Origin: Steinernema hermaphroditum
Taxonomy: Eukaryota; Nematoda; Chromadorea; Rhabditida; Steinernematidae
Assembly (NCBI GenBank): GCA_030435675.1
Contig: CM059624.1
Span: 14,656,769 to 14,720,768, forward strand
DNA: 64,000 nt
Direction of reading: 5' to 3'
Numbering within the stretch: position 1 is the first letter of the stretch; every line of letters starts with the position of its first letter. The notes below the pieces were generated by a model. The model searched no databases and was not told the DNA's origin. It was given only the letters and a program-made list of their open reading frames with translations. Below, piece by piece: positions 42,016 through 51,995 of this stretch. Both the position numbers and the translations under genes were made by a program.

Positions 42016-44232
42016 TTAACAAAAATACTCGTCCATTACCAAATCTACTTCATGGTTATAAGCGTCCAGCATATTTTGCAACCGCACTTTTTGACGACCA
42101 CGCAGATCGCCGCGACTATGGAGCTTGTGCGAGCCGTACATGTGCATCCAGAGTGGTTGAACCACTCCGAAGTAGCTGCAGTTGTCGAAGGGACAAAGGA
42201 CGTGAAGTCTCATATGCTTCGCAACATGATCCCGTTTTCTCCTCAGATCTACACCTTTTCCCCCGCATTTCATGCAGATTCCTTTGACCTTCGCTTCGGT
42301 ATTATCTTGAACTTGCATAGCCGCTTGTGTTAGATCCCTCTTTGGACTTTTTGGCTTATGTCCGACATCGTTTGAGACGCTGCCTCCAGGGAAATATAGT
42401 GTTTCCGCTCTGGTAACAATGTAATCGATGCGGTCAAGTTGCTCTTTAATCGAGGTCCTCTGCTTGATCGGGAGACGTTCCCCTGTGGTCTTGTGGCAGT
42501 TCTTGAGGTGTTTACGAATGCATCTGTAGCTGCAGACCGAAGAGCATTTCTTGATCGGGCATGTAATGGTGAGATTCAGATGGATTTCGACATGTCTGAG
42601 ACGGCGATCTCGACGACCATTAATTAATTGATTGCATTTCGCACACTGAAATCAAAGAAGTGGTGGAGGTAGTGCTCGAGATGGAGCTTACTTTATAGGT
42701 GGAGTCTGTTTCGAAGGCTTTGTTGGGATGGTACTCATCCGAAATGGCGCCGCTATCATTAGGAGAGACAAGTTCATTCTCAATCGGATTTTGACTCCCT
42801 TGACCGGGGGCTTCCTCAGTCTAAAAACATAAGTATGAGTCTAGATCTTCATGCAGTCTTAATGAAGATATGGTTCTCTTCAGAAATGGCACTGCTATCA
42901 TCAGGAGACATGAGCTCATCCTCAATCGGATTCTGACTCTCTTCAACGGGGGCTTCCTCACTCTTGGAAAGGGTCGTAGCTTACCTTGTAGAAAGAGTCT
43001 GTTTCGAAGGCTCTGTTAGGATGGTTCTCTTCAGTAATGGCACTGCTATTATCAGGAGACATGAGCTCATCCTCAATCGAATTTTGACACTCTTCAGCGG
43101 GGGCTTCCTCTGTCTAAAAACACAAGTACAAGTCTAGATCCTAACGAAGAAGTGCTCGAGCTTTTGGTTGGGAGCTTACTTTGTAGGTAGAGTCTGTTTC
43201 CAAAGCTCTATTAGGATGGTTCTCGTCAGAAATGGCACCGCTATCATCAGGAGAGACAAGTTCATCCACAAGCAGAGTTTGGCTCTCTTCATCTGAGGCG
43301 TCCTCAGTCTAAAAGCACAAGTACGAGTCTGGATCTTAACGAGGTATTGGATTACCTTGACCGTTGCGGATTGTCCAGGATTCCTTGCCATCTCTCTTGC
43401 TTCTAAAACCTCGGTGTAGGCATTAGTGTGCTCATCGGAGTACTGATCCTGAGAAGATGATCGATCGAGATGATTCTGGGGAGTATACATGCTCCCCTGA
43501 TCGGAGACCTCCTCCGACTAAAAGTCCAACTATAGTTCTATTCAGAAAGCCTTGCTAGAAAGCCAGAAAGCCCAGAAAGCCAAAGCCAGCTTACCTTTTT
43601 CTCTGCATTTTGGGCCATCTCGCTGAGTCTTAGAACCTCGGTATGTGCATCACTGTAATCATGAGTGTGCTCATCTTCTGGACTATAATCGTTAGGTTCA
43701 TCTTTGCACTGAATTGCATTCAGTCTACTGAGGTCCTCGGTTGGCTAAACCCAAAAACTGAGATGTATTAAGGAGGATATAGCCTACATTCTCAGTTATG
43801 ACATCTTCTGAATTCCCTGCCACTTCTGTCTGTCTTGGGAGTTCGGTGTAGGCATCACCCGAATAGTCATCTTCAGCTTCACGTTTCACATCATATGTGG
43901 ATTCTTGACGCGACGCTTCTGCATCAGGCTGGGTCATAGAGTCAGTTATTGGGTCGAGCTCATCCTTGCAAGGCTTATTTCTACCCTCAGTCACCTCTTC
44001 GGACTAAAATTCAAATTCTGTATATCCACAAGGCACCACAAGGCAGCTGGCTTACCCTCGTATTTGAGTTTTCCTTAGAGTTGCTAGCCATTTCTCTGAG
44101 ATTCAGGACTTCTGTGTAGGCATCACAATACTCCTCAGAATAAGATTCGTCAGAAGATGCAGCATCCTGCTCATCATTCAGAGGATATTTGAGTTCAGGA
44201 CTCGAGAATTCAGTCTTGAAGGGAGACTCCAT
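42016..44232 (-). CDS. Acidic repeat/paired zinc-finger protein with tandem exon array, gene E
   Basis: Exon 1 MESPFKTEFSSPELKYPLND... to NSNTR. Exons 2-4 are related acidic exons (SEEVTEGRNK..., PTEDLSRLNA..., SEEVSDQGSM...), each with a DAYTEVL-x-x-REMA-like end. Then four copies of a second exon type (43313-42690), three intact. The last exon holds two zinc modules: CAKCNQLINGR...HVEIH...CPIKKC...HLKNCH and CMKCGGKGVDL...HVAKH...CPFDNC...HMYGSH. All acidic exons are phase 0-0, so any number can be joined. The acidic part is likely an activation or interaction region and the fingers a nucleic-acid-binding end, by inference. Unlike genes A, B and F-G, no coiled-coil exon is seen. Nearest paralogs are genes F and G. 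Confidence 0.75.
42690..43313 (-). repeat. Tandem array of four symmetric exons
   Basis: Units at about 43313-43182, 43115-42987, 42962-42870 and 42822-42691. Each full unit encodes 43 residues beginning T-E-[DE]-A and ending ETDS-[TF]-YK, with TTTTAG/TCTAAAA-type acceptors and GTAAGC donors. The third unit has lost both splice sites and its last third. The introns between are also related (CTAAAAACACAAGTA...), so the duplication unit is about 190 bp including intron. Confidence 0.85.
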
Positions 44233-44234
44233 CC

Positions 44235-45177
44235 TTGCGAAAAGGTGCGCGTAAAGTTAACTGAAATCTATGTACACATATCAAAGCTATGCTTCTGAAC
44301 ATCGCAGAATATAGTCGCACTTTGGACGTTGCTCTATCGGCGATCTGGAGCGGAACTGGCCATCTTTATGTCTCAGTTCAACACAAGATGCAAAAGTGCA
44401 AAAATGGGGCAAAAAAGTGCGCGCTTACAGTGATGATTTGCGCGTCATGATGGCTACAGACGACTTGCTAGGACAGCGACTATTATGACCAAATATAGGG
44501 GATGGAACGGAGGTTCAAAACTATCGCCAATATCTCAAGCATCGCAAAGCTATGCACCGTCCACAATGGAACTGTCCTGTCTTTGCACTTTCCGCCGCCC
44601 TCAATGTTTTGACTGCCGCAGACGTGCGTTTATGGCGCTTTTGGCGCCACTAGTTATGGCGGCGTATACTCGGTCGGAGATAAACGGCCCAAAAGATTGC
44701 GAAATAGCACAATTTTGCCCTAAAAATCCTATCTTGGGACTGTGCGTACGGTATGCACATGCATAGGTTAGGGTTAAAACACATTCTTCGTAGGCCACAA
44801 CGCGGAACGACCGTACATAGCTGAAAATCATTCTTTTAGTCCATACAGGGGTCTGCAAGGGAACCTATGAAAACGGCAACCTTCTCAGACGATGGTCTCA
44901 TATCGCAATGTGATGATTCATGCAAAACCGTGACCTCGCTTAAGAAGACGCCTCCTGAGCACCACTTCCGGTCTACGCTTCTGCTTTTTACCTGTCCGAC
45001 ACAAATAGTCATTTGGCTTCAAAATCTGATGATAAATAATGATGTGAAGTGAAGATTATGTGAAGAGTTAAGCAGAAGCATTGCCTCTCGAAGTTCTGAG
45101 GAACGGCATCGCTTTATTCCCAGTTATGCGTTTAAGACGTTTTTGAGCGCCCCACTCTCTCACATAGAGAGCAAGCA
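44235..45177. other. Shared upstream region of genes E and F
   Basis: Divergent genes start at each end. It contains GGCGCTTTTGGCGCC (44633-44647), an E2F-like imperfect palindrome, and no recognisable coding sequence. Confidence 0.45.
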
Positions 45178-46148
45178 ATGGGCTCACAAAGTGAATTCAT
45201 AGAAAGGAATCACATCCTTGGAGAGTTAATTTCTAACATACATGATTCACAGCAGGATTTGAGACGAAAAATGGAAGACTACCGATGTAGAATGAATGCC
45301 TAAGTGGATGTAGAAGACCATTCTTCCGATGACAACGTGAACCAAACGGAAAGTGCACCAGAAATACTGAATGACCACGAGGACGAATGGGACTCTGGTT
45401 CTGAGGTTTCTTCGATTGCTACCAGTGATTGTGATGAGGAATTCAAGGAAGACCACACCGACTTTGTACTGGCCGATAAAGGTGGAGAGTCGATGGACGT
45501 TTCACCGCCTAAACAAGACCAGTACACATCTGAGAAGCTGTCCACGTGGAAGGTAGACTTTCCAGGCCTGGCATTATACCCCTTCAAGTATTTCAGTGTG
45601 CGGTGTGCAAAAAGACAATCAAAGGAAATTGGTGGTTTCGTTGGCAACATATGGCTGCTCATGAAAAGCTGAAGATATCTTGTGTAATGGAGGGTTGTAC
45701 ATCGCGAGTGACTGAAAGTTTTGTTTCCCACCATCTGCGAAACGTACACAACACAGCAAGGAAAGCTCTTTCAGCTAAGCAAGCGGATAAGCTGAAGGCA
45801 CGAATCGCAGAATTTGCTCAAAAGGCAGATAAGTATGAGTTGAAGTACTTTCCCCCGAGCAGCCTCATCTCCGTGGCAGAGAACCCTCGCTGCCTGAAAT
45901 GTGGGAAGCAGGCAATAATTCTGAGAACTAGAAGAGATCACGTGGCTAACCATCTCAACTTGAAGATACCTTGTGTCTTCGAAGGGTGCTTCTTTTCCTC
46001 TGGACTTTCAGCAATACATGGTCACCTGAAAAGAACACATAAAATCCAAATCTGCAAGTTAGGCAAACGAGAAAGCGACAGATATAAAAAGGCGAGGATA
46101 AGATTTGATGCAAAGGAGGACGCCAGGATGAACGAGTTCTTTTCATGA
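45178..46148 (+). pseudogene. Acidic/paired zinc-finger gene with an in-frame stop, gene F
   Basis: From ATG 45178 the frame reads MGSQSEFIERNHILGELISN through a helix to RCRMNA, then TAA at 45301-45303, and continues in the same frame VDVEDHSSDDNVNQTESAPE to LSTWK before a 46-bp intron. The zinc exon then gives CAVCKKTIKGNWW...HMAAH...CVMEGC...HLRNVH and CLKCGKQAIILR...HVANH...CVFEGC...HLKRTH. The zinc half is fully intact. The stop either inactivates the gene, is an assembly or strain variant, or is bypassed (readthrough or an unseen splice). No ATG occurs between the stop and the acidic region, the next being in MDVSPP near 45494, which could start a shorter protein. Confidence 0.65.
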
Positions 46149-46304
46149 TGCTGAAGGCATAAAAATGTTAAATAAATCTGACTTGAGTAAATTATCTATT
46201 GCGATGCTCGGACATTGCCTTTCGGGGTTAACTGAGGTCCATTTTCAAATTGTGCTATTCTAGCAACTAGAATATCACCGTTATGGACCACCATTAAATT
46301 TGAA

Positions 46305-46530
46305 ATGCTCCACTGTATGAAAAACTTGTGTCGCAGAGGCGAGCGGTCGGCTCCTCCGTGGCTGCTCCGGACACCTGGAAGACCAGCGCCAACAACAAGA
46401 TATCCGACGCCAGCAATCCCGGTGCGTGAGAAATCATCCTAAAGGTCGCTCTGAGGACACCACAACCAAACCGGTTCCACATCAACGCTACGCCAGGAAC
46501 GAAGCCGGGGACATCCTAGGGACAAGGGAC
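46305..46530 (+). repeat. Dispersed repeat, copy zeta
   Basis: GAGGCGAGCGGTCGGCTCC, GGACACCTGGAAGACC, AACAACAAGATATCCGACGCC, GCTCTGAGGACACCA and CGCTACGCCAGGAACGAAG are collinear with copy alpha read on its minus strand. The terminal stem-loop is missing here. Confidence 0.5.
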
Positions 46531-46770
46531 ATCCTCTGCTCTCATGGTTTCAGGAAGACTTGCTCCAGGGCAGACGTAAGAAGTTTGAAATTGCTCATGT
46601 CCGATGCTACTGAAGGACATCGGTTCTTGATAGATCTTTCGCAACAGGCTCAGGCAAAGCACTGGTAAAACAAAGTTCGTCAGTTAACCTTTATTCTGCT
46701 CGAAGTTAACCATGAAACAAGCATTTTTAATACGACAAGTGGTCGAACAAAGAACAACAATAGTGACCTT

Positions 46771-47877
46771 CTATAATAAATCGACCTGGATGTAATACTG
46801 GTTCGGAAAGTCGTGCTGGTTGTCGAGCGGCTCTAGTTGGCGGGAACCAGATGCGGGCTGCCTGGTTATCGTGAATTCCGATATTCCTAGGCTGAGTGGG
46901 TCAAATTCTGGCAGTTGAGACTCGCTGTGAGGATCGAATTCACTGGCAGTGCTTGCATTTCTAGCAAATTCCCAAGTCGCAACAACATCCTCATCAGAAT
47001 CTTCTTCATTAGGCTGAAGGTCTGTCCTATAGCCCTTTATGGTCCTCATCGTTTCTTCCGAAAAGCTTATGCACAGCGTAAGCGAAGACTGCTTTTCCTG
47101 CGGGTCAAGGAATCGATCGAAAAGAATTCTGAAGGTTTCGAAATCTCCTCTGAGAGCACTTTCATCAGAAACAGTGCAGGAGTTACCGTTGGGGCTTCTG
47201 AAGAAGTTTTTGATGGAGCTGGTCAGATGGTCAGCATTCGGCCATCGTCCAATAAGTATCAACGACTCCATAAAGCCTTTCTGAAGCTGTCGCTGCAGAA
47301 ATATCTCACATTGTTGTCCAGTATACGCTAAGGTCAGCGTTGCGATGGTGTGCTTCTCCAGGGCCTTTAGGAGCTTATCCATTACATGATGATATCGCGG
47401 GTCTAGGTTCAGATATAAGTACCAGCCTTTTCTCTGTATGCCCCACAGTGGTAGACCACACACAGTGCTGATGAAGTCGTTCCAAGGGGCAATCTTGAAT
47501 GCCGATTGATTGATGAAAAAGTGAGGGTGAGTGGTGCCATTCTGCTCCATCCTCAACGCGGATATGCGGACGTATTTCTTGTCGATCTTCTTCAGGTCTT
47601 CAAGGGAGAAGGCCTCTGGGGTTCTCTGCCGGAGAAGTGGAACGCCTTCTTGTCGAACTGAATCAATCCAGACATTTCCCTGGGCATAGTACTTAACGGA
47701 CTTGTCGTCTTCGGAAAATGCGTCGATCCAGATCGTTTTCCTTTTCTCTTTGTGCTGCTTGAAAACGGATCGCCAAGAACGCCATTCCGTGGCGCTTAGC
47801 TGGCTAAGATCCACGTCGGAGAAGTCGTCCATGACGGTGGCGACATCGTCGCAGAAGCTGTACGGGACAGAGTCCAT
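46771..47877 (-). CDS. F-box-like protein of the MDSVP type
   Basis: 368 residues from MDSVPYSFCDDVATVMDDFS; the frame is open 27 codons further upstream, but the family-like start MDxVPxxF (compare MDTVPVDF at 53373 and 63148) favours 47877. The N-terminal 45 residues have the spacing of an F-box (VPYSFCDDV...LSQLSATEWRSW). Residues 205-235 hold CEIFLQRQLQKGFMESLILI G-RWP, which lines up with CHELIRRQ...FGNLKQL...TTWP of the MNALPL family, so the two groups are distant relatives. The C-terminal 60 residues are polar and low-complexity. It sits between zinc-finger genes F and G. Role inferred: substrate adaptor. Confidence 0.68.
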   Translation of the reverse strand: MDSVPYSFCDDVATVMDDFSDVDLSQLSATEWRSWRSVFKQHKEKRKTIWIDAFSEDDKSVKYYAQGNVWIDSVRQEGVPLLRQRTPEAFSLEDLKKIDKKYVRISALRMEQNGTTHPHFFINQSAFKIAPWNDFISTVCGLPLWGIQRKGWYLYLNLDPRYHHVMDKLLKALEKHTIATLTLAYTGQQCEIFLQRQLQKGFMESLILIGRWPNADHLTSSIKNFFRSPNGNSCTVSDESALRGDFETFRILFDRFLDPQEKQSSLTLCISFSEETMRTIKGYRTDLQPNEEDSDEDVVATWEFARNASTASEFDPHSESQLPEFDPLSLGISEFTITRQPASGSRQLEPLDNQHDFPNQYYIQVDLL

Positions 47878-48224
47878 ATCCGACGTGTCGACGGAGTATG
47901 ACGGAGACCGAGTTGATGGATGCGGCCTATTGCACCTTGCTAATGTGTCAAAAATCACAGAAGAAGCTCAGTCGATAAGACGAGACTTCGCCACATGGGA
48001 ACGGGGGAACACCTCTGATGAAAATCTACAGTTCGACCACTATGAAAATACGCCGATTGCATGAAATCGTTCCTGATGAACGGAGAATTCGAAGGACAAA
48101 TTTTCCATTTACCGATTCAAGATGTAAATGGAAAAATGCGGTTTAGTAGTCTCGATAGTTATTAACTAGGACAACGGACAAGGACAGACGGACAACTAGC
48201 AGGACAACTTGATTGGAACGTGTA

Positions 48225-48400
48225 TAAGCCGTAGTCCCACCACCGCTTACAACAAAATGTCCAATTCGACTGCGAAAGAAGGCATTCTAGAGGTCTCCAA
48301 AGCTCTGAGGGCACCCATGGTTTCCAAGTTCTTCATTACTTTACTTTACTTTATTTCCCGAATCAAAGGCTTTTCGCCTTGTAGTCTTGTCCCAAGTTCT
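48225..48400. repeat. Dispersed repeat, copy eta, with stem-loop on the minus strand
   Basis: Plus strand: AAGCCGTAGTCCCACCACCG then ACAACAAAATGTCC as in copy alpha. On the minus strand CAAGGCGAAAAGCCTTTG (48364-48381) is followed by GGGAAATAAAG, the same stem-loop plus AATAAA arrangement as in copies gamma and epsilon. The two parts are in opposite orientations, so this copy is rearranged or composite. Confidence 0.45.
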
Positions 48401-48512
48401 TCATATGCTACTTAAAATGGAAAAATCCGGCTGATAATGCAGACTTCAAATAATGCAGATTTAGCTAAAATCATGGCCACTGTTCGCTGGTAAGATTTCA
48501 TTTTATTGCATT

Positions 48513-49975
48513 TCACTTTTCCGAAAAGTACTTTTTCATCACTTTGTTCACTTTATCATACATTCTCTTCTTCTCCTTCTCTAATTTCACCCTCAACTGT
48601 CCCTTCAGCTGCGACATCGGCGTCCCATGTTTTTGTTTGATATGCGATCGTAGCGATCCCACTTGCGTTGAATAGGTGCACCCGTTGAAGGGACAAAAGA
48701 TAGCCAGCAAAAGATGTTTCGCCACATGGTCCCTCCTCGTCTCCATATTAACTGCTTTCTTTCCACATCTAGTGCACTGAACGCCTAAATCTCCCACAGA
48801 TGTCGAAAATCCAATCAGACTCTTTGGAGGAAAGTACTTCAGCTCGTACTTCATGGCTTCCACGCAGAGGTATTTCCGCTGGAATCGCATATCTTCCTGC
48901 TGGGCGGCTGTGAGTGATCTTGCGCTAAGCGAGTGCACTCTTAGCATGTGTTTTGATATATCGCCAATTGTGTTGATATATCTATTCGAGCATCCTTGGA
49001 GTGGACAGATCATGAACATGTTCTCATGGTATGCAATGTGCTTCCGACGAGTGGTCCATGAGCCTTTGATTGTGGTTTGACAGACAGCGCACTGTAATAG
49101 ACAGGGTTATTAAAAAGTGAGGTACATGCTCCCCAAAAAGTGAAGTACATGCTCCCTCACACCCACAATGGTCCCTCCTGAGCATATAAAACGATCCCTA
49201 AGTGGGCGGGTGGATTCGGCGTGGCATCCGGCTTTTGTTAGTCGACATGGACTCAGGAAGCTTGCCTCCCTCTGGAGCCAATCTAAGTCGCTCACCCATG
49301 AATTTTTGTACTGGGATCCGCGAGGAATGGTGCGAAGAGAGCTTAGACGACAAAAGGCAATAGGCATGTGGCAAGGGTCATAGGGTCCTCACTCATCGTC
49401 TGCGTTCAAATCGTAAAAAAACAATCAGATATTCTCAATTTGGGACATATTGCTAACTTAAAAACCCTTTAAGAACTCAAAATTACTCACTACCCTACCG
49501 TAAATTCGGTTTTCTGTGACCGTTTGGTCTATGGGTCTAAATTCATGCAACAAAGCACCCGTACGTTAAAAAGTAGGCGTAACGTAAACAGTACCAACCT
49601 TCCAAAGAGACAGCGTTTCGAAGAATACCGACTGTGGGCCATTGCTGGTATCCTCATTTTGTTCCTCCTTAAACTCTTCCTCTTCCTCGGATTCACAGTC
49701 GCTCTCTACAGGCCTATACAGCTCAGGAATGAAATCGTCAGGCTTAACACAGATGACGGTGTTCGACAACTCTACACCAGTCCAAATCTGCACAGTCTTG
49801 GAGTCATCGAAACTTTCCGGGAATGTCGAATCTTGGTCGCTGAAGGGCTCAGATTTCAGGCGCATTGGAAGATCATATCTGTCCTAAAATATAACAAATG
49901 AGAGAAGGAAGCTATAATGAAAGTCTTGCCTTTTCACCCCACACCTCTTCGTCCTTGATGATCGGACGCGACATG
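48513..49975 (-). CDS. Acidic/paired zinc-finger protein, gene G
   Basis: Exon 1 MSRPIIKDEEVWGEK (49975-49931) is followed by an intron starting GCAAGA, an apparent GC-AG intron; exon 2 DRYDLPMRLKSEPFSDQDST... ends ETLSLWK; after a 0.5-kb intron the zinc exon CAVCQTTIKGSWT...HIAYH...CPLQGC...HMLRVH and CTRCGKKAVNME...HVAKH...CPFNGC...HIKQKH, ending MKKYFSEK. The protein is about 310 residues and collinear with gene F (SLWK against STWK before the zinc exon; KYELKYFPP in both linkers). No premature stop here, so G is the intact member of the F/G pair. The acidic exon has a run of eight Glu/Asp. Confidence 0.75.
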
Positions 49976-51139
49976 AAGAATTCAGCTGTTTAAATTCAGA
50001 GTGTAAAATTTGTATTTTTGAAAGGTTTACATGTAAATATTTGCGACTAATGCATCGCTATCGCTATTGGCCTGCGCGATGCGTGTGCTGAACGTTAGTG
50101 ATAGACATATATTCAAGATCGGATACCGGAAGCGGCGAGTTACGGGTTCCAGTGGTCGAACGTAACCATGAATCGTCACACATCTGATGCAGCGTTTCTG
50201 ATAGACGCTACGATACTGTTTCTTTTTTTTCTTTATTCTCAAAAGCCGACGCCGCATTCAGCCCAGAGCCAAGACGACTTACGAGAGGATTCCGTCGTGG
50301 TAGCTCGACAACGAGTTCGTCTACAACTTCTTGCGCCAAGAACGCCTCTCTTTAGAGATTTGGCCGAGCGAGGCGATGGATTTCATCTAAGACCTCACTG
50401 GCAACGAGTTCAACGAATACACCGCGATTCTTGTGAATGTTTCGCAGATAGCCAACGGGACCTATGACGAGGAAGAGGATCAGTTTAGAGTAAAACGGCG
50501 GCTGACCGCTGCCAAAGGTGTTTCTTGAGTAGAATCCGATTACTGCTCGCCAAACGACTGATGCACGATTCTTCTTCGAATAGACTGCACCGATCGCGCC
50601 ACGCGGGATAATCCACTCCGTGAACCGTTGCACTAGCCAAAGCAACGGCCTCCTACAATATCACTTGCTCCTCGAGCTCACGACAACCCGAATGTTGTCG
50701 CTATCGAGTCAAGACAAGTGTCCGCAACCTAGAGTTTCAACACCTAGCTCGTACTGCCCGAATGCAATACTTATAGGCCCAGAAGACTCCAACCAAAACC
50801 AAGAACACGATGAAACGGCTACTTTAATTCGCCGATCACAAACACCTGCACAATAACGTTAAACCGCAGCAACACGAAACGACCAACCCGCAGGTGGTAT
50901 ACACGAACAACAATGACCCAAAGAATCGATCTTGCAAACACGCTGTCTGTCTAGACTTCCTTCTCGAAGCTTCCATGAGTCTGGTCCTTCTCATCCGTTG
51001 TGTCGTCTCGTAGACATCTGTATCTGGTATTCATCGCGCTTTCGTCCCTCCGCGTCGCGTCATAGCTCATCCGTGGTCCGTGAAGTCAGTGTATCCCGTG
51101 GTTTCCGAGAGAGAAAAGGTCAGAAGCGACTGGTCGCGA
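49976..51139. other. Region without a recognised gene
   Basis: Several short open frames on both strands (for example minus 50645-50352) but no known domain, paralog or consistent splice pattern. Confidence 0.35.
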
Positions 51140-51149
51140 TGACATAGAG

Positions 51150-51350
51150 GGACGTTCAGCTTAACCTCTTGCTTTGCCGAAAGGGCCTTTCTTATTGCGT
51201 TATGTACGTTTCGCACATGACCCAAACAAGACTTTCGTGCATTCGCGAAGCACAACGCTCCATTATACAAGATACCCTCTTTTTATGCACAGCCACATGT
51301 CGTCGACGGAGATATCTAGGTAGTTTGATTATCGTTTTGCATAGCGCACA
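51150..51350 (-). pseudogene. Zinc-finger pseudogene, relic H
   Basis: Minus strand after TATTCCAG: CALCKTIIKLPRYLRRRHVA VHKKRVSC...CASRMHES, then after a frameshift HVRNVHNAIRKALSAKQE. It is closest to gene F (HLRNVHNTARKALSAKQA). No upstream acidic exon was found, and the second zinc module is missing. Confidence 0.7.
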
Positions 51351-51671
51351 CTGGAATACTTATATGAGTACTGTAGAGGAGTGACCGGATTGGCGTACGT
51401 GAGAAACCACCTGTCTACTTCCGTCCCTTGAGTATCTAGTGTCTATTGGTGTCTATATAAACCCCTGTGTTCATGTATCATTCTCTTCTGGCCTTGAGTG
51501 GTCGTACATATAAACGGTTCTTCCCCTCTTATCGGTCATCCACTTTGAACGATGTTCACTTTTCGATGTTGAACAACGTCTGCAGTTGTTATCGGTGTTG
51601 CTCTCGATCGTGGCACACGCAACGTTGCCATCACAATCCGAAAAAAGGATCGAGTTTTGGTCAGTTAGTGC

Positions 51672-51995
51672 ATGGAGCGCAACCTCAAAGCTGAACTCGA
51701 AGCTCGAGCTGAACGACGGCAGACGTATTTTGAAAGGTTGTTGAAGATTTTAGATCCTCAAGTGCTAAGGAAAGCCAATCGGGCATTCTGGAGTGATCCG
51801 GAAGAAAACCGTTCTCGAAGAGTCAGTTCTAAACATAAAAGGCATGATGACCTGAAAATAGTGGAAAGTAAACGCACGTCCACTACTCGAGAAATCCGGC
51901 TCTTCCTGAATAGCAGGCAAGTTGTTTCTATATTGACGAAGCGGTGCTGCGGCATTCCAAGGAGGAAACTTTTTATACGCCACTCAAGACCATGA
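51672..51995 (+). CDS. Possible coiled-coil ORF overlapping the start of the left direct repeat
   Basis: MERNLKAELEARAERRQTYF followed by a mixed basic tail, 107 residues. The first 40 residues are upstream of the repeat and helix-forming; the rest lies within the repeat and exists also in the right copy without this N-terminus. Upstream are TATATAAACC (51452-51461) and a second TATA-like ACATATAAACGG (51505-51516). It could be the start of a retrotransposon gag or another coiled-coil gene; uncertain. Confidence 0.35.
   Translation: MERNLKAELEARAERRQTYFERLLKILDPQVLRKANRAFWSDPEENRSRRVSSKHKRHDDLKIVESKRTSTTREIRLFLNSRQVVSILTKRCCGIPRRKLFIRHSRP

Noticed and set aside
45304..45672. Gene F starting at GTG 45304
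   Set aside because: Non-ATG starts are rare in animals, and the frame is open upstream to an ATG except for one TAA.
46915..47331. Plus-strand frame inside the MDSVP gene
   Set aside because: Shadow of the minus-strand gene at 46771-47877, which has paralogs.
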